The notes: a model not told the origin generated them from the sequence alone. DNA of 42,675 nucleotides from Novosphingobium sediminis (GCF_007991615.1 NZ_BJYR01000008.1:1-42675), one strand, 5' to 3'; counted from the stretch's first letter, positions 8,742-19,049 are shown. Made by a program: numbers and translations.

Positions 8742-9323
8742 CTACTTGTTTTTGGGAGTGCTCTGAGTGCTGTCGGCAGCTTCAAGGAAAGTGTAGGAGA
8801 GCGTGATCTCGGACACGTCCTTCGCATTGGGATCGGTGAGTATGTCTGGATCGACATAGTAGAGCACCGGCATGCGCACTTCCTCGCCCGGCTTCAACGT
8901 CTGATCATTGAAGCAGAAGCACTGAATCTTGTGAAAATAGGCTCCGGTCTGCTCGGGCGTCACATTGTAGACCGCACGGCCAGTGATCGTACGGTTCGAA
9001 ATGTTCTTTGCGATAAAGAACGCCATCTTGCGCTCGCCGATCAGGCCGGACTGCGTCACCTGCTCGGGGTGGAACTGCCACGGCATGCCATTCACCACGT
9101 TGCCATCAAAACGGATCGTAATCGGGCGCATCGTAGCTTTGACAGCAGCGGCCTGCGCCGCAGTCGAACGTTGGGTCGTGCCGTTGAAGCCGGTTGCCTG
9201 GCAGAATATGCGGTAGAGCGGGACCGACGCATAGCCGAGGCCAAGCATGGCAAGCGCGCCACCGGCGGCAATAATTCCGACCCTGATGTTTCGGTTAGAG
9301 GAGGGCTTGGTTGCAGTGACCAT
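8742..9323 (-). CDS. ctaG: Cytochrome c oxidase assembly protein CtaG/Cox11
   Basis: Cox11-type CtaG delivers copper to the CuB site of subunit I. The 193-residue protein has one N-terminal membrane helix (about 13-33), a membrane-proximal Cys41, and the copper-binding CFCF motif at 135-138 within a periplasmic immunoglobulin-like domain. It starts with ATG 9323 inside TGATG, overlapping the stop of the small upstream gene by one base. This is the Cox11 family, not the unrelated actinobacterial or Bacillus CtaG. Confidence 0.96.
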   Translation of the reverse strand: MVTATKPSSNRNIRVGIIAAGGALAMLGLGYASVPLYRIFCQATGFNGTTQRSTAAQAAAVKATMRPITIRFDGNVVNGMPWQFHPEQVTQSGLIGERKMAFFIAKNISNRTITGRAVYNVTPEQTGAYFHKIQCFCFNDQTLKPGEEVRMPVLYYVDPDILTDPNAKDVSEITLSYTFLEAADSTQSTPKNK

Positions 9324-9523
9324 CAGGAGTGCTCCATCCGCTCGGTGCCTTCGGCGGGCGCGTGCTCGGGCTTGGCGGCGATCTTCACGATGGAAATCGC
9401 GAAGAACAGGATGACGAGGAAGCCAAGGATCAGCCCCATCACCTTGTTGCGTTCACGCTGGCGGGCGCGCAGCGCATCCGTCTCGGCGGTGGTGAGCGGA
9501 CTGTTATCGAAGGGCTGGGTCAT
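9323..9523 (-). CDS. Small single-span membrane protein, CoxF-like
   Basis: This 66-residue protein has a charged cytoplasmic N-terminus (RARQRERNK), one membrane helix near 29-47 and a short C-terminal tail. Proteins of this size and layout lie between ctaB and ctaG in many Alphaproteobacteria and are often labelled CoxF or cytochrome oxidase assembly factor; their role is not established. Both ends overlap neighbours: ATGA with ctaB upstream and TGATG with ctaG downstream. The overlaps support a real coupled gene. Confidence 0.85.
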   Translation of the reverse strand: MTQPFDNSPLTTAETDALRARQRERNKVMGLILGFLVILFFAISIVKIAAKPEHAPAEGTERMEHS

Positions 9524-10443
9524 GCTTGCAGGCCATAGAACGTGGCGAAGCGGTCGACGACCAGCATCGCGAAGAGGATGAACAGGTAGAAGATCGAATA
9601 GGCGAACAGGCGCTTCTCCGGCTTCATGCCATCGCCCGGCTGCCCTTCACGAAGACCAACCTTGATCGACAGCCACAGGAACATCCCGCTGAGCAGGAGC
9701 GCGGAGAGGCCGTAAACAACCCCGGTGCCGCCGATGAACCAGGGCGTCATCGAAAGCGGCAGGAGGATCGCGGCGTAAGCCAGAATTTGCCGCCGAGTCG
9801 AGCGTTCGCCCGCCACCACCGGCATCATCGGGATGCCCGCTTTGGAGTAGTCGATCTGCACGAACAGGGCGAGTGCCCAGAAGTGCGGCGGCGTCCACAT
9901 GAAGATGATGAGGAACAGGAGCACCGGCATCCACGTTATGTGGCCGGTCACCGCGATCCAGCCGATCAGCGGCGGAAAGGCCCCCGCCCCGCCGCCGATG
10001 ACGATGTTCTGCGGCGTGCGCGGCTTGAGCCACACGGTGTAGAGATAGGAATAATAGAAGATCGAAAAGGCGAGGATGCCTGCCGCGAGCCAGCTGATCG
10101 CCAGCCCCATCGTCATCACCGAAATGCCCGAGAGCGCGACCCCGAAGTCCCGCGCGGACGTGCGGTCCATGCGTCCGCCGGGGATCGGCCGCTGCGCGGT
10201 GCGCTTCATCACGGCGTCGATATCGGCTTCCCACCACTGGTTGAGCGCAGCCGCGCCGCCCGCGCCGACCGCGATGCACAGGATCGCGGTGAAGGCGAGC
10301 ACGGGATGGATGGTGCCGGGCGCCGCCAGCATGCCGCAGACGGCGGTGAAGATGACGAGCCGCATCACGCCCGGCTTGGTCAGCGCGAAGAAATCGCGCC
10401 AATCGGCGGGCATGATCAGGGCCTGAGGGTTCGCGGTGGACAT
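9520..10443 (-). CDS. ctaB: Protoheme IX farnesyltransferase
   Basis: CtaB (CyoE/Cox10) adds farnesyl to the 2-vinyl group of heme b to make heme o, the precursor of heme a. The 307-residue multi-span protein has the UbiA-superfamily aspartate region [19 protein letters not shown] around 68-86 and the family start [14 protein letters not shown]. Start: ATG 10443; the open frame upstream runs through repeat DNA and is not coding. It lies between ctaD and the CoxF-like gene. Confidence 0.96.
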   Translation of the reverse strand: MSTANPQALIMPADWRDFFALTKPGVMRLVIFTAVCGMLAAPGTIHPVLAFTAILCIAVGAGGAAALNQWWEADIDAVMKRTAQRPIPGGRMDRTSARDFGVALSGISVMTMGLAISWLAAGILAFSIFYYSYLYTVWLKPRTPQNIVIGGGAGAFPPLIGWIAVTGHITWMPVLLFLIIFMWTPPHFWALALFVQIDYSKAGIPMMPVVAGERSTRRQILAYAAILLPLSMTPWFIGGTGVVYGLSALLLSGMFLWLSIKVGLREGQPGDGMKPEKRLFAYSIFYLFILFAMLVVDRFATFYGLQA

Positions 10444-10550
10444 GATGCGCGGCCTATAGGCGCGCTTGACGCATAGGGAAAGCGAAACGGCACCGGGATT
10501 TGGGGCTATGCGGTGGGGTGTTGTTTGTGGGGCGTTGCGCTTGGCCGCTG

Positions 10551-10637
10551 CCCACCCCCAGCCCCTCCCGCAAGCGGGGAGGGGAGTTTCCAGCGCCGAC
10601 CGGCTCCCCTCCCACTTACGGGAGGGGTTGGGGGGCC
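10551..10637. repeat. Long GC-rich inverted repeat
   Basis: A left arm (about 10551-10586) built from CCCCCAGCCCCTCCCG plus CGGGGAGGGGAG is repeated in reverse complement at about 10604-10637, with few mismatches. Each arm is itself a hairpin. It lies between ctaD and ctaB. The C-rich core is of a type that recurs between sphingomonad genes. It may separate the structural and assembly parts of the oxidase cluster transcriptionally. Confidence 0.75.
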
Positions 10638-10654
10638 TACGCGGCATCACGCCA

Positions 10655-10687
10655 AAGCAAAAGGGCCCCGGGTTGCTCCGGAGCCCC
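10655..10687 (-). terminator. Rho-independent terminator of ctaD
   Basis: Read on the minus strand, GGGCTCCGG and CCGGGGCCC form a 9-bp stem with one G-U pair (plus-strand arms 10663-10671 and 10678-10686). TTTTGCTTT follows directly. It lies about 25 bases after the ctaD stop and is a good intrinsic terminator for ctaC-ctaD. Some read-through into ctaB is possible. Confidence 0.75.
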
Positions 10688-10711
10688 TCTGTGTTTCAGA
10701 CCGTAGCCCGA

Positions 10712-12397
10712 TCAGTGCGCGTGCGCTTCCTCGATCACGGGGAGCGTTTCGAACTGGTGGAACGGCGGCGGGCTCGACAGCGTCCACTCGAGCGTGGTCG
10801 CGCCTTCACCCCAGTAGTTGCCGACAGCCTTCGGGCCAGCGACCAGCGAGTAGGCGATGTTCACGAAGAAGATCACCATCGAGGCCGCCATGACCATGTA
10901 GCCGTTGGTGGCAATCGTGTTCCAGAACTCGAACGCCGGTGCATAGTCAGGGTAACGGCGCGGCATGCCCTGAACCCCGAGGAAGTGCATCGGGAAGAAG
11001 ATCAGGTTCACGCCGACGAAGAACACCCAGAAGTGCAGGTGGCTGAGGAACTCGCTGTGCATGCGGCCGCTCATCTTCGGGAACCAGTAGTAGAACCCGG
11101 CGAAGAGCGAGGTCACCGCACCCAGCGACAGCACGTAGTGGAAGTGCGCCACAACGTAGTAGGTGTCCTGGAGGTTGTCGTCGATGCCGCCGTTGGCGAG
11201 CACGACGCCGGTGACGCCGCCGACGGTGAAGAGGAAGATGAAGCCAATTGCCCAGACGAGCGGCGACTTGAACTCGAGGCTGCCGCCCCACATCGTCGCG
11301 ATCCACGAGAAGATCTTGATGCCGGTGGGCACCGCGATGACCATCGTGGCAGCGGTGAAGTACATCTTCGTGTTAACGTCGAGGCCGGTGGTGTACATGT
11401 GGTGCGCCCACACGATGAAGCCCACCGCACCGATCGCGACCATGGCGTAGGCCATGCCGAGGTAGCCGAACACCGGCTTCTTCGAGAAGGTCGAGATGAT
11501 CTGGCTGATGATGCCGAAGCCCGGCAGGATCATGATGTACACTTCGGGGTGACCGAAGAACCAGAACAGGTGCTGGTAGAGAATCGGGTCACCGCCGCCG
11601 GCCGGGTTGAAGAAGGTCGTGCCGAAGTTGCGGTCGGTCAGCAGCATGGTGATCGCAGCGGCGAGAACCGGCAGCGACAGCAGCAGCAGGAATGCGGTGA
11701 CGAGCATCGACCACACGAACAGCGGCATCTTGTGCAGGGTCATGCCCGGCGCGCGCATGTTGAAGATGGTGGTGATGAAGTTGATCGCACCGAGGATCGA
11801 ACCCGCGCCCGCAAGGTGCAGCGAGAAGATCGCGAAGTCGACCGCGGGACCGACCGACCCGGAAGTCGAAAGCGGAGCATAAACAGTCCAGCCGGTGCCA
11901 GCGCCCATGCCGGTACCACCGGGCATGAAGGCCGAGATCATCAGCGAGCAGAAGCCCGAAACGGTCAGCCAGAACGAGATGTTGTTCATGCGTGGGAAGG
12001 CCATGTCCGGCGCGCCGATCATGAGAGGCACGAACCAGTTGCCGAAACCGCCGATCAGCGCCGGCATGACCATGAAGAACACCATGATCAGGCCGTGGGC
12101 GGTGATCAGGACGTTCCACAGGTGGAGAGTCGCGTTGAAGTCCTGGTCGTTGCCGCCGAGGAAGTGCGTCCACCAGCCGAGGTACTGAATACCCGGATGC
12201 GCGAGTTCAGCGCGCATGATGCCCGAAACGCCGCCACCGATGATGCCCGCGATGATCGCGAAGATCAGGTAGAGCGTACCGATGTCCTTGTGGTTGGTCG
12301 ACATGAACCAGCGCTGGAAAAACGCGGGCTTGTGGTCGTGATCGTGCGCATCGTCGTGATGGGCATCGAAGCCTTCATGGGCTGGAATGCTGGCCAT
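10712..12397 (-). CDS. ctaD: Cytochrome c oxidase subunit I (aa3-type)
   Basis: This is the catalytic subunit of the respiratory oxidase, carrying low-spin heme a and the heme a3-CuB site. The 561-residue protein has His101 and His420 as heme a ligands, His283 and Tyr287 (in HPEVY, with Glu285 as the D-channel glutamate), His332-His333 and His418 for CuB and heme a3, Lys361 for the K-channel, and Asp131 in [12 protein letters not shown] at the D-channel entrance. This complement marks a type A proton-pumping enzyme. The N-terminus is unusually His/Asp-rich ([10 protein letters not shown] near 13-22). It lies 27 bases after ctaC. Confidence 0.98.
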   Translation of the reverse strand: MASIPAHEGFDAHHDDAHDHDHKPAFFQRWFMSTNHKDIGTLYLIFAIIAGIIGGGVSGIMRAELAHPGIQYLGWWTHFLGGNDQDFNATLHLWNVLITAHGLIMVFFMVMPALIGGFGNWFVPLMIGAPDMAFPRMNNISFWLTVSGFCSLMISAFMPGGTGMGAGTGWTVYAPLSTSGSVGPAVDFAIFSLHLAGAGSILGAINFITTIFNMRAPGMTLHKMPLFVWSMLVTAFLLLLSLPVLAAAITMLLTDRNFGTTFFNPAGGGDPILYQHLFWFFGHPEVYIMILPGFGIISQIISTFSKKPVFGYLGMAYAMVAIGAVGFIVWAHHMYTTGLDVNTKMYFTAATMVIAVPTGIKIFSWIATMWGGSLEFKSPLVWAIGFIFLFTVGGVTGVVLANGGIDDNLQDTYYVVAHFHYVLSLGAVTSLFAGFYYWFPKMSGRMHSEFLSHLHFWVFFVGVNLIFFPMHFLGVQGMPRRYPDYAPAFEFWNTIATNGYMVMAASMVIFFVNIAYSLVAGPKAVGNYWGEGATTLEWTLSSPPPFHQFETLPVIEEAHAH

Positions 12398-12424
12398 GGT
12401 TCTAACCTTGTCCTTCGAAATCTT

Positions 12425-13456
12425 TTACGCCGCGGGCGTCGGCTTGGCGGGAGCGGCTGCGGCGGTTGCAGTAGCCGGAGCACCGACGGTACCGCCTTGG
12501 GCCTTCACCCACTCTTCAAACTTGGCGCGCGGCAGAGCCTCGACCACGATCGGCATGTAGCCGTGACGGGCGCCGCACAGCTCGGAGCACTGGCCGTAGT
12601 AAACGCCCGGCTCCTTGATGAAGAGCACCTTCTCGTTGATGCGGCCCGGCACGGCGTCGAGCTTGAACCACAGCGACGGCACGGCGAAGGCGTGGATCAC
12701 GTCCGAACCAGTGGTCTGCAGGCGGATCGGCTCACCAGCGGGGACAACCATGCGGTTGTCAGCTGCGAGCTGCGGCTGTTCACCGCGCTTGATGGCTTCG
12801 GCATCCGGCAGGATGTTCGAAATCACTTCGAAGCCGCCGTTATCCGGATAGGTGTAGCCCCAGTACCACTGGTAGCCGGTCGCCTTGACCGTCAGCGCGC
12901 CCTTGGGGGCCGGAGCATACTGGTGCGCCAGCAGGCGGATCGAAGGAACCGCGACGAACACGAGGATCAGCACCGGGACGACCGTCCAGATGATCTCGAT
13001 CGTGGTGTTGTGGCTGGTCTTGGAAGCGACCGGGTTCGCACTGCGACGGAAGCGGACCATAACCAGCAGCAGCAGCAGGAGCACGAACAGCGTGATGACG
13101 GTAATCACCGGCATCAGGATGTAATCATGCATGCGAAGGGCTTCCTGCCCGTTCGGCGAATACTGATCCTGGAACGTCCAGCCCTTGGCGACCGGCTGAC
13201 CCTTGCCATCGACCGGCTTCATCGGGCTGTAGGAGCCCTTGTCGACCGGAGCCGCGGCTGCGGCATCAGCCGGAGCGGCGCTACCAGCCGGCGCCGGCGT
13301 GGCGGCGACAGGCGCTTCGGGCGCCGGTGCGGCGGCCGCTGCAGGAGCCGGAGCGGCGGCTGCCGCCATGGCCTGGGGCGCAAAAGCAAGCGCAGCCGCA
13401 AGGCTCATTGTCCGGAACGCGCCCGTCACGGCGCGGGCAACATGGGATAGACTCAT
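12425..13456 (-). CDS. ctaC: Cytochrome c oxidase subunit II
   Basis: This subunit accepts electrons from cytochrome c through the binuclear CuA centre. The protein has about 342 residues: signal peptide (about 1-31), an Ala/Pro-rich stretch (32-70), two membrane helices (about 112-134 and 153-172) and a periplasmic cupredoxin domain. The CuA ligands are all present: His255, Cys290, Glu292, Cys294, His298 and Met301. The C-terminus also ends in an Ala/Pro-rich tail. ATG 13456 is preferred because it starts the signal peptide cleanly; an in-frame ATG at 13495 is possible. Confidence 0.96.
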   Translation of the reverse strand: MSLSHVARAVTGAFRTMSLAAALAFAPQAMAAAAAPAPAAAAAPAPEAPVAATPAPAGSAAPADAAAAAPVDKGSYSPMKPVDGKGQPVAKGWTFQDQYSPNGQEALRMHDYILMPVITVITLFVLLLLLLVMVRFRRSANPVASKTSHNTTIEIIWTVVPVLILVFVAVPSIRLLAHQYAPAPKGALTVKATGYQWYWGYTYPDNGGFEVISNILPDAEAIKRGEQPQLAADNRMVVPAGEPIRLQTTGSDVIHAFAVPSLWFKLDAVPGRINEKVLFIKEPGVYYGQCSELCGARHGYMPIVVEALPRAKFEEWVKAQGGTVGAPATATAAAAPAKPTPAA

Positions 13457-13763
13457 GGTATACCGCTCTCGATTTTTTGCTTCTGCGCCGGGCATTTACC
13501 CCGACACTCCACACCCCAATTCCCTTAATTCAAGGGCGCCTATACGCGCGCTCGCCTCAAGCCTCAAGCGCCTGCGACTATATTTTTGGGGCAATGGGGT
13601 TTGCCCTAAAGCTCTAAGGCGCAATGCGAATAAGGGGAATCAGGCGAGTCTGCCCCTCGTGAAGCCCTTCAGTCCAGCGTAGCGCGGTGCCCGCGCCTTC
13701 GCTATGGACCCACGCCTGACATACCGCCCGCGGGCCCGGAAGCCCGCCCATGATGAGAGAGCC
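13457..13763. promoter_or_regulatory. Divergent intergenic region ctaC / pyrE
   Basis: About 307 bases separate the divergent ctaC and pyrE starts, so promoters for both the oxidase cluster and the pyrE-pdxJ-acpS-lepB run must lie here. I see a small inverted repeat CCCTT-AAGGG at 13522-13536 and a T-rich stretch near 13581, but no convincing -35/-10 pair. No gene is supported inside it. Confidence 0.5.
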
Positions 13764-14345
13764 ATGCTCGAAGACGAGATCCTTTCCGAATTCCGCGCCA
13801 GCGAAGCCCTGCTCGAAGGCCACTTCCTGCTTTCCTCGGGCCGCCACAGCGCACACTATCTGCAGTGCGCGCGCGTGCTGATGGATCCGATGCGCGCCTC
13901 CCGGCTTGCCTCGGCACTCGCCGCGACTCTGCCGCGCGATCTGCGCCAGCAGATCGGCAAGGTGATCTCCCCCGCCATGGGCGGCGTCATCATCGGCCAC
14001 GAAATGGGCCGCGCGCTGGGCGTGGAGGCGATGTTCGTCGAACGCCCGGCCGGCACGTTCGAACTGCGCCGCGGTTTCTCGCTGAAGGAAGGCGAAAAGG
14101 TGCTGATGGTCGAAGACGTCGTCACCACAGGCCTCTCCAGCCGCGAGGCGATCGCAGCGATCGAGGCGGCAGGCGGGATCGTGGTAGCGGCAGCAGCGCT
14201 GGTCGATCGGTCTGCTGGCGCGGTTGACCTCGGCGTACCGTTCTATCCGCTCGTCAGCCTCAGCTTCCCGACTTACGCGCCGGACGAGCTGCCGCCCGCG
14301 CTCGCCGCGACTCAGGCGATCAAGCCCGGGAGCCGCGCCGCCTGA
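13764..14345 (+). CDS. pyrE: Orotate phosphoribosyltransferase
   Basis: PyrE joins orotate to PRPP to give OMP in pyrimidine synthesis. The 193-residue protein has the N-terminal segment [15 protein letters not shown] and the PRPP-binding motif [14 protein letters not shown] at about 113-126. ATG 13764 is preferred over earlier in-frame starts because it begins at the conserved fold. Its stop overlaps the pdxJ start by one base (TGATG), so the run pyrE-pdxJ-acpS-lepB looks translationally coupled. Confidence 0.96.
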   Translation: MLEDEILSEFRASEALLEGHFLLSSGRHSAHYLQCARVLMDPMRASRLASALAATLPRDLRQQIGKVISPAMGGVIIGHEMGRALGVEAMFVERPAGTFELRRGFSLKEGEKVLMVEDVVTTGLSSREAIAAIEAAGGIVVAAAALVDRSAGAVDLGVPFYPLVSLSFPTYAPDELPPALAATQAIKPGSRAA

Positions 14346-15085
14346 TGAGCCTTCACACGGCCCACCGCCTACGCCTCGGCGTCAACATCGATCACGTCGC
14401 CACGATCCGCAACGCGCGCGGCGGCGATCATCCCGATCCGGTGCGCGCGGCGGAGATCGTTGCCGAAGTCGGCGGCGACGGGATCACGGCGCATTTGCGC
14501 GAAGACCGCCGCCACATCCGCGACGAGGACATCGCCCGCATCCAGGCCGCGACCAACCTGCCGCTCAACTTCGAGATGGCCGCGACGGAGGAAATGGTCG
14601 CCATCGCGCTGCGGCATCGCCCGCATGCAGCCTGCATCGTGCCCGAGCGGCGCGAGGAGCGCACCACCGAGGGCGGGCTGGACGCTGCCGGGCAGCACAA
14701 CCGCCTCGCCCCGATCGTCGCCCGCCTCAACGATGCGGGCATCCGCGTCAGCCTGTTCATCGCGCCCGAACCGCGCCAGATCGAAGCTGCGATCAAGCTC
14801 GGCGCGCCGGTGGTTGAACTGCATACCGGCGAATATGCCCATGCCGAAGGCGAAGCACGCGCGGTGGAACTGAAGCGCATCGCCGACATGGCCGCGCTTG
14901 CTGCGAAGAACGGGATCGAGCCGCATGCGGGGCATGGGCTTACGTATGAGAATGTGAGCGCCATCGCCGCGATACCGCAGCTGGCTGAGCTCAATATCGG
15001 GCACTACCTGATCGGCGAGGCGATCTTTACCGGCCTTGCGCCTGCCGTGCTCAAGATGCGCGAGCTCATGGACGCCGCCCGGTGA
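14345..15085 (+). CDS. pdxJ: Pyridoxine 5'-phosphate synthase
   Basis: PdxJ condenses 1-deoxy-xylulose 5-phosphate with 3-amino-1-hydroxyacetone phosphate to make pyridoxine 5'-phosphate. The 246-residue TIM barrel shows [15 protein letters not shown] near the start, [24 protein letters not shown], and [13 protein letters not shown] near the end, all PdxJ hallmarks. It overlaps pyrE by one base and acpS by four (GTGA). The pdxJ-acpS neighbourhood is conserved across many Proteobacteria. Confidence 0.97.
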   Translation: MSLHTAHRLRLGVNIDHVATIRNARGGDHPDPVRAAEIVAEVGGDGITAHLREDRRHIRDEDIARIQAATNLPLNFEMAATEEMVAIALRHRPHAACIVPERREERTTEGGLDAAGQHNRLAPIVARLNDAGIRVSLFIAPEPRQIEAAIKLGAPVVELHTGEYAHAEGEARAVELKRIADMAALAAKNGIEPHAGHGLTYENVSAIAAIPQLAELNIGHYLIGEAIFTGLAPAVLKMRELMDAAR

Positions 15086-15498
15086 TCATCGGCATGGGCT
15101 CCGACCTCTGCAATATCGAGCGCATCCAGTCCTCGCTCGACCGGTTCGGGGAGCGCTTTGTGCAGCGCGTGTTTACGGCCACGGAACAGGCCAAGGCAGC
15201 GCGGAGGCCCTATACCAAGGCGGGCACGCTGGCGAAGCGCTTCGCTGCCAAGGAAGCCTTTTCCAAGGCCGTCGGCACCGGGTTCAAGGCGGGCGTGTTC
15301 ATGAAGGACATCGGCGTGGTCAACGCGCCCTCCGGCGCCCCCACCCTAGCCCTGACCGGCGGCGCCGCCGCGCGCCTTGCCGCGATCACCCCGCCGGGAC
15401 ACGAGGCGGTGGTTCATCTGACGCTCACCGATGATCACCCATGGGCGCAGGCCTTCGTGGTGATCGAGGCACGCCCCCTTTCCGCAGGTGCTGTTTGA
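15082..15498 (+). CDS. acpS: Holo-[acyl-carrier-protein] synthase
   Basis: AcpS transfers 4'-phosphopantetheine from CoA to the serine of acyl carrier protein. The 138-residue protein has the magnesium ligands Asp8 (in [12 protein letters not shown]) and Glu58 (in [12 protein letters not shown]). The start is GTG at 15082, overlapping the pdxJ stop as GTGA. Its own stop overlaps the TTG start proposed for lepB. Confidence 0.96.
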   Translation: MIIGMGSDLCNIERIQSSLDRFGERFVQRVFTATEQAKAARRPYTKAGTLAKRFAAKEAFSKAVGTGFKAGVFMKDIGVVNAPSGAPTLALTGGAAARLAAITPPGHEAVVHLTLTDDHPWAQAFVVIEARPLSAGAV

Positions 15499-16391
15499 AC
15501 GACGTTCCCGAGACAATGCCGGCTGCCGAGAACGAGCCGGTCGAATCGAAAGCCGCAGAGCCCGAGGGCACCAACTGGCTGGCCGAAATGCGCGGCCTGC
15601 TGCTCATGCTGCTGGCGGTGATCGGCTTCCACAGCTTCGTGGCCAAGCCGTTCTACATCCCCTCGATCTCGATGATGCCCAACCTGCTCGTCGGCGATCA
15701 GCTTGTCGTTTCGAAGTATCCCTATGGCTGGTCGTGGGTCTCGGCCTCGATGCACTTCCTGCCGCGTTCGAAGACGCGCATCCTGCCAGCGACTCCGGCC
15801 TACGGGGATATCGTGATCGTGGTGCCGCCGGACCGCGACGAGGACTACATCAAGCGTGTCGTCGCGCTGCCGGGGGACCGCATCGCTGTGGTGAACGGCC
15901 AGATCATCCTCAATGGCAAACCCGTGCCGCAAGTCGCTGAAGCGCCGCTGGAATTGCCGGTCGATCCCAACCAGCCCTGCGATCCGGATGATTTCCCCGG
16001 CCTCAGATACCGCGCTGCGGACGGCAAGCAGGTCTGCGAACTGCCGATCTTCCGCGAGACGCTGCCCAATGGCGCGACATACCGGATCATCGACCACCGC
16101 AACCAGCCGCTCGACAATTACCCGGAAACCAAGGTGCCCGCCGGCTACGCCTTCCTGATGGGCGACAACCGCGACCACTCCGCCGACAGCCGCGCGCCGA
16201 TCATCGAGAAGGGCCTTGGCGGGCCGGTTCCACTGGCGGATATCGGGGGCCGTGCGGAATTCATCACTTATTCGCTCAATGGCACCGAAACGTGGAATCC
16301 CCTGTCATGGTACGGCGCCTTGCGAGGAAGCCGCGCTTCGCTCAGACTGCGGCCGATGATCCTTCCTCAAGGAACCGCCGCAAAGCCATGA
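15495..16391 (+). CDS. lepB: Signal peptidase I
   Basis: LepB cleaves signal peptides from exported proteins at the periplasmic face of the inner membrane. The protein has about 298 residues: one N-terminal membrane helix (about 34-50), catalytic Ser59 in IPSISMMP, general-base Lys120 in [12 protein letters not shown], and the box [11 protein letters not shown]. The start is uncertain: TTG 15495 overlaps acpS as TTGA and has AGG 6 bases upstream, while ATG 15516 is the alternative. A roughly 70-residue insertion with two cysteines lies between the lysine box and the GDNRD box. Confidence 0.94.
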   Translation: MNDVPETMPAAENEPVESKAAEPEGTNWLAEMRGLLLMLLAVIGFHSFVAKPFYIPSISMMPNLLVGDQLVVSKYPYGWSWVSASMHFLPRSKTRILPATPAYGDIVIVVPPDRDEDYIKRVVALPGDRIAVVNGQIILNGKPVPQVAEAPLELPVDPNQPCDPDDFPGLRYRAADGKQVCELPIFRETLPNGATYRIIDHRNQPLDNYPETKVPAGYAFLMGDNRDHSADSRAPIIEKGLGGPVPLADIGGRAEFITYSLNGTETWNPLSWYGALRGSRASLRLRPMILPQGTAAKP

Positions 16392-17458
16392 GCGACGAGC
16401 CAAATCCTGCCCCGACCCACAGCGCCGGCCCCACCGATATCCGCGACGATCTCGTCCGGCAGGAAATCAAGCGCGCGGCGGTATGGATCGGCATGGCCGG
16501 CCTCGCCGCGCTGGCGGTCTATCTCGCGCATCCGCTGCTGGTGATCTTCGGCGGCTTCGTCTTTGCCATGCTGATCGACGGCGGCCAGCGCCTGCTGGGC
16601 CGCGTGCTGCCGATCCGGCGGACATGGCGCATTGCAGTCGTGCTGCTGCTGACCGTCGCCTTCCTCGTCTGGGTGGTCGAATTCGCCGGCAGCCAGATCA
16701 TGACGCAGGCCGCCGAGATGCCGCCACTGGTCACCGCACAGGCCCAGCGCGCGCTCGATTGGGCCAGCGCGCATGGCCTGACGATGGGCCGCAGCGATGT
16801 CAGCGGGCTGCTCAAGGAACTGCTCGGCGGCGTGAGCCAGGTCACGCAGGCGCTGGGCGGCCTGTTCGGCGGCGTCACCACGCTGCTCATCATGGTGATC
16901 CTCGGCATCTATTTCGTGCTCGAGCCCGACATGTACCAGCGCGGCCTTGCGTGGATGCTGCCTGCGGAAAGCCGCGAATACTTCCACGGCACCACCCACC
17001 GCATGGGCCGCACACTGCGCATGCTGCTGGCGGGGCGAATGCTGGGCATGGTGATCGAAGGCGTGTGCACGTGGATCGCGCTCGCGGTCTACGGCGTGCC
17101 GATGGCGGCGCTGCTAGGGCTACTCACCGGACTGCTGGTGTTCCTCCCCAATATCGGCGCACCGATTTCGGGCATCCTGATGATCCTCGTCGGCTTCTCC
17201 GGCGGCACCGCGATGGGGATCTACTGCATCATCGTCTATGTCGTGGTGCAGACGGTCGACGGCAACGTGATCGTCCCGATGGTGGCCAAGCGCACCGCCG
17301 ATCTCGCGCCCGCGCTCGTACTGGGCGCGCAGCTCATCTTCGGCGTATTGTTCGGCATCCTCGGTCTCGCGCTCGCCGATCCGCTGGTGGTCATGCTCAA
17401 GATCGCGCTTGAACGGCAGGCCGAACACAACACCCGCCGCGACGAAGCCACAGGATAA
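16388..17458 (+). CDS. AI-2E family transporter (permease)
   Basis: This 356-residue polytopic protein matches the AI-2 exporter-like family (PF01594). It has paired N-terminal helices, a central soluble segment with amphipathic helices (about 100-165), and a C-terminal bundle containing LPNIGAPISGILMILVG and VQTVDGNVIVPMVAKRTADLAPALVL, the most conserved part. Family members have been linked to AI-2 export or sodium/proton antiport; the substrate here is unknown. ATG 16388 overlaps the lepB stop as ATGA. Confidence 0.9.
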   Translation: MSDEPNPAPTHSAGPTDIRDDLVRQEIKRAAVWIGMAGLAALAVYLAHPLLVIFGGFVFAMLIDGGQRLLGRVLPIRRTWRIAVVLLLTVAFLVWVVEFAGSQIMTQAAEMPPLVTAQAQRALDWASAHGLTMGRSDVSGLLKELLGGVSQVTQALGGLFGGVTTLLIMVILGIYFVLEPDMYQRGLAWMLPAESREYFHGTTHRMGRTLRMLLAGRMLGMVIEGVCTWIALAVYGVPMAALLGLLTGLLVFLPNIGAPISGILMILVGFSGGTAMGIYCIIVYVVVQTVDGNVIVPMVAKRTADLAPALVLGAQLIFGVLFGILGLALADPLVVMLKIALERQAEHNTRRDEATG

Positions 17459-17460
17459 CC

Positions 17461-18585
17461 ATGGCGCGCAAGTTCCTCTATTTCGTCGCGGTTCTGATCG
17501 TGCTGGTGATCGCCGCGCTGCTGGCGCTGCGCATCTGGTCGGCCGAGCTGACCCGATTCGCCTTCGTGCCGCGCGGGGTGTTCGAGGCGCAGGCGCCGAT
17601 GCGCGCAGGCGCCTATGACAATCCGGCGATGTGGGTCTCGCGCCCGGATACCGCCAATGATCCCGCGCAATATCGTCCCGAAGGCGCCTCTGCCGGGCCG
17701 AAGGGCAAGGCCTGGGTCTTCTTCATCCACCCGACCAGCTACCTCGCGCGTGACCACTGGAACGGCCCCATCGCCGACAAGGATTCGCGCTACCGCACCT
17801 CGCTGTTCGTGCGCGGCATGGCGAGTGCCTTCAACGGCGAGGCGGCGGTGTTCGTGCCCTATTACCGGCAAGCCGCCTTCGGCAGCTTCCTCGTCAACCA
17901 GCCCGAGACGCTGAAGGCCCGCGCGGTGGCCTATGGCGATGTGCGCGAGGCCTTCCGCGCCTTTGTTGCCGCCGTTCCTGCCGATGCGCCGATCGTGCTC
18001 GCGGGCCACAGCCAGGGCGCGCTCCATCTGATGCACCTGCTGCAGGACGACGTGAAAGGGACGCCGCTCGCCAGCCGGATCGTCGCTGCCTACATGATCG
18101 GCTGGCCGGTTTCCCCCGCGCACGATCTGCCGCAGACGGGCCTGCCGGCCTGCACCGCACAAGAGCAGACAGGCTGCGCGCTGAGCTGGATGAGCTTTGC
18201 CGATCCGCCCGATGCGACCTTGATGCTCGCCACCTATCGCGCCGAGCCGGGGCTGGACGGCAAGCCCAAGGGCACCGAGCCTGTGCTCTGCACCAATCCG
18301 CTGAACGGCGGCGCGGCGGCAGCAGCACCCGGAACCGCCAACCTCGGCACCATGGTCCCCTCGGTCGATCTGACGATGGGCAAGATCACCAAGCTCGGCA
18401 TCCCCGCGCGGTGCGATGCCAAGACCGGCCTGCTGATGATCGGGGATCCGCCCGATCTCGGCCCCTATGTGCTGCCGGGGAACAACTACCACGTCTATGA
18501 CGTGCCGCTGTTCTGGTCGAATGTCCGCGCCGATGTGGCGCGCCGTTCCGCGGCGTGGCTGGCGCACCAAAAGACCGCCAAGTGA
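17461..18585 (+). CDS. DUF3089 alpha/beta-hydrolase-like protein
   Basis: This 374-residue protein has one N-terminal membrane segment (about 5-25) and an exported domain with a nucleophile elbow, [10 protein letters not shown], Ser184. Segments [11 protein letters not shown] and GWPVSP fit DUF3089, a lipase/esterase-like family without an assigned substrate. It starts two bases after the AI-2E permease stop and overlaps ruvX at its end, so it sits within a coupled run. The hydrolase fold is well supported; the substrate is not. Confidence 0.87.
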   Translation: MARKFLYFVAVLIVLVIAALLALRIWSAELTRFAFVPRGVFEAQAPMRAGAYDNPAMWVSRPDTANDPAQYRPEGASAGPKGKAWVFFIHPTSYLARDHWNGPIADKDSRYRTSLFVRGMASAFNGEAAVFVPYYRQAAFGSFLVNQPETLKARAVAYGDVREAFRAFVAAVPADAPIVLAGHSQGALHLMHLLQDDVKGTPLASRIVAAYMIGWPVSPAHDLPQTGLPACTAQEQTGCALSWMSFADPPDATLMLATYRAEPGLDGKPKGTEPVLCTNPLNGGAAAAAPGTANLGTMVPSVDLTMGKITKLGIPARCDAKTGLLMIGDPPDLGPYVLPGNNYHVYDVPLFWSNVRADVARRSAAWLAHQKTAK

Positions 18586-19049
18586 TAACGACAAGTGCCA
18601 GCGAACTCCGCGCGGCTCTCCCCGAGGGCGGCGCGCTGATGGGGCTTGATCCTGGCACCAAGACCATCGGAGTCGCGCTGTGCGACCGGGATTGGCGCTT
18701 TGCCACCGCCGGGCAGACGATCCGCCGCCGCAAGTTCAGCCAGGACAAGGCCGAACTTGCCGCGCTGGTCGCTTCGCGCAGCGTGAAGGGCCTCGTCATC
18801 GGCCTCCCGCTCCACATGGATGGCAGCGAAAGCCCCCGCAGCCAGGCCGCCCGCGCGATGGCGCGCAATCTTGCCGATCTTGGCCTTCCCATCTTGCTGT
18901 GGGACGAACGCTGGACCACGCAGGCCGCCGAGCGCGCGATGATCGAGCAGGATTTCAGCCGCGCCCGCCGCGCCGAACGCATCGATTCGCACGCTGCCGC
19001 GCTGATCCTGCAGGGCGCGATCGACGCGATGGTCGGCGCGGCGTTCTGA
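18582..19049 (+). CDS. ruvX: RuvX/YqgF-family RNase H-fold nuclease
   Basis: YqgF proteins are RNase H-fold nucleases proposed as Holliday junction resolvases and involved in pre-16S rRNA maturation. The 155-residue protein has the first acidic motif [13 protein letters not shown] (Asp23), [14 protein letters not shown], the Glu-containing [10 protein letters not shown], and the final acidic motif [12 protein letters not shown]. The start is GTG 18582, overlapping the DUF3089 stop as GTGA. Confidence 0.93.
   Translation: MITTSASELRAALPEGGALMGLDPGTKTIGVALCDRDWRFATAGQTIRRRKFSQDKAELAALVASRSVKGLVIGLPLHMDGSESPRSQAARAMARNLADLGLPILLWDERWTTQAAERAMIEQDFSRARRAERIDSHAAALILQGAIDAMVGAAF

Noticed and set aside
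10466..13450. Very long rightward open frame of 994 codons
   Set aside because: It is antisense to ctaB's upstream repeats, ctaD and ctaC. Its His/Glu/Arg-rich product is the typical mirror of GC-rich coding DNA, while the opposite strand encodes complete oxidase subunits.
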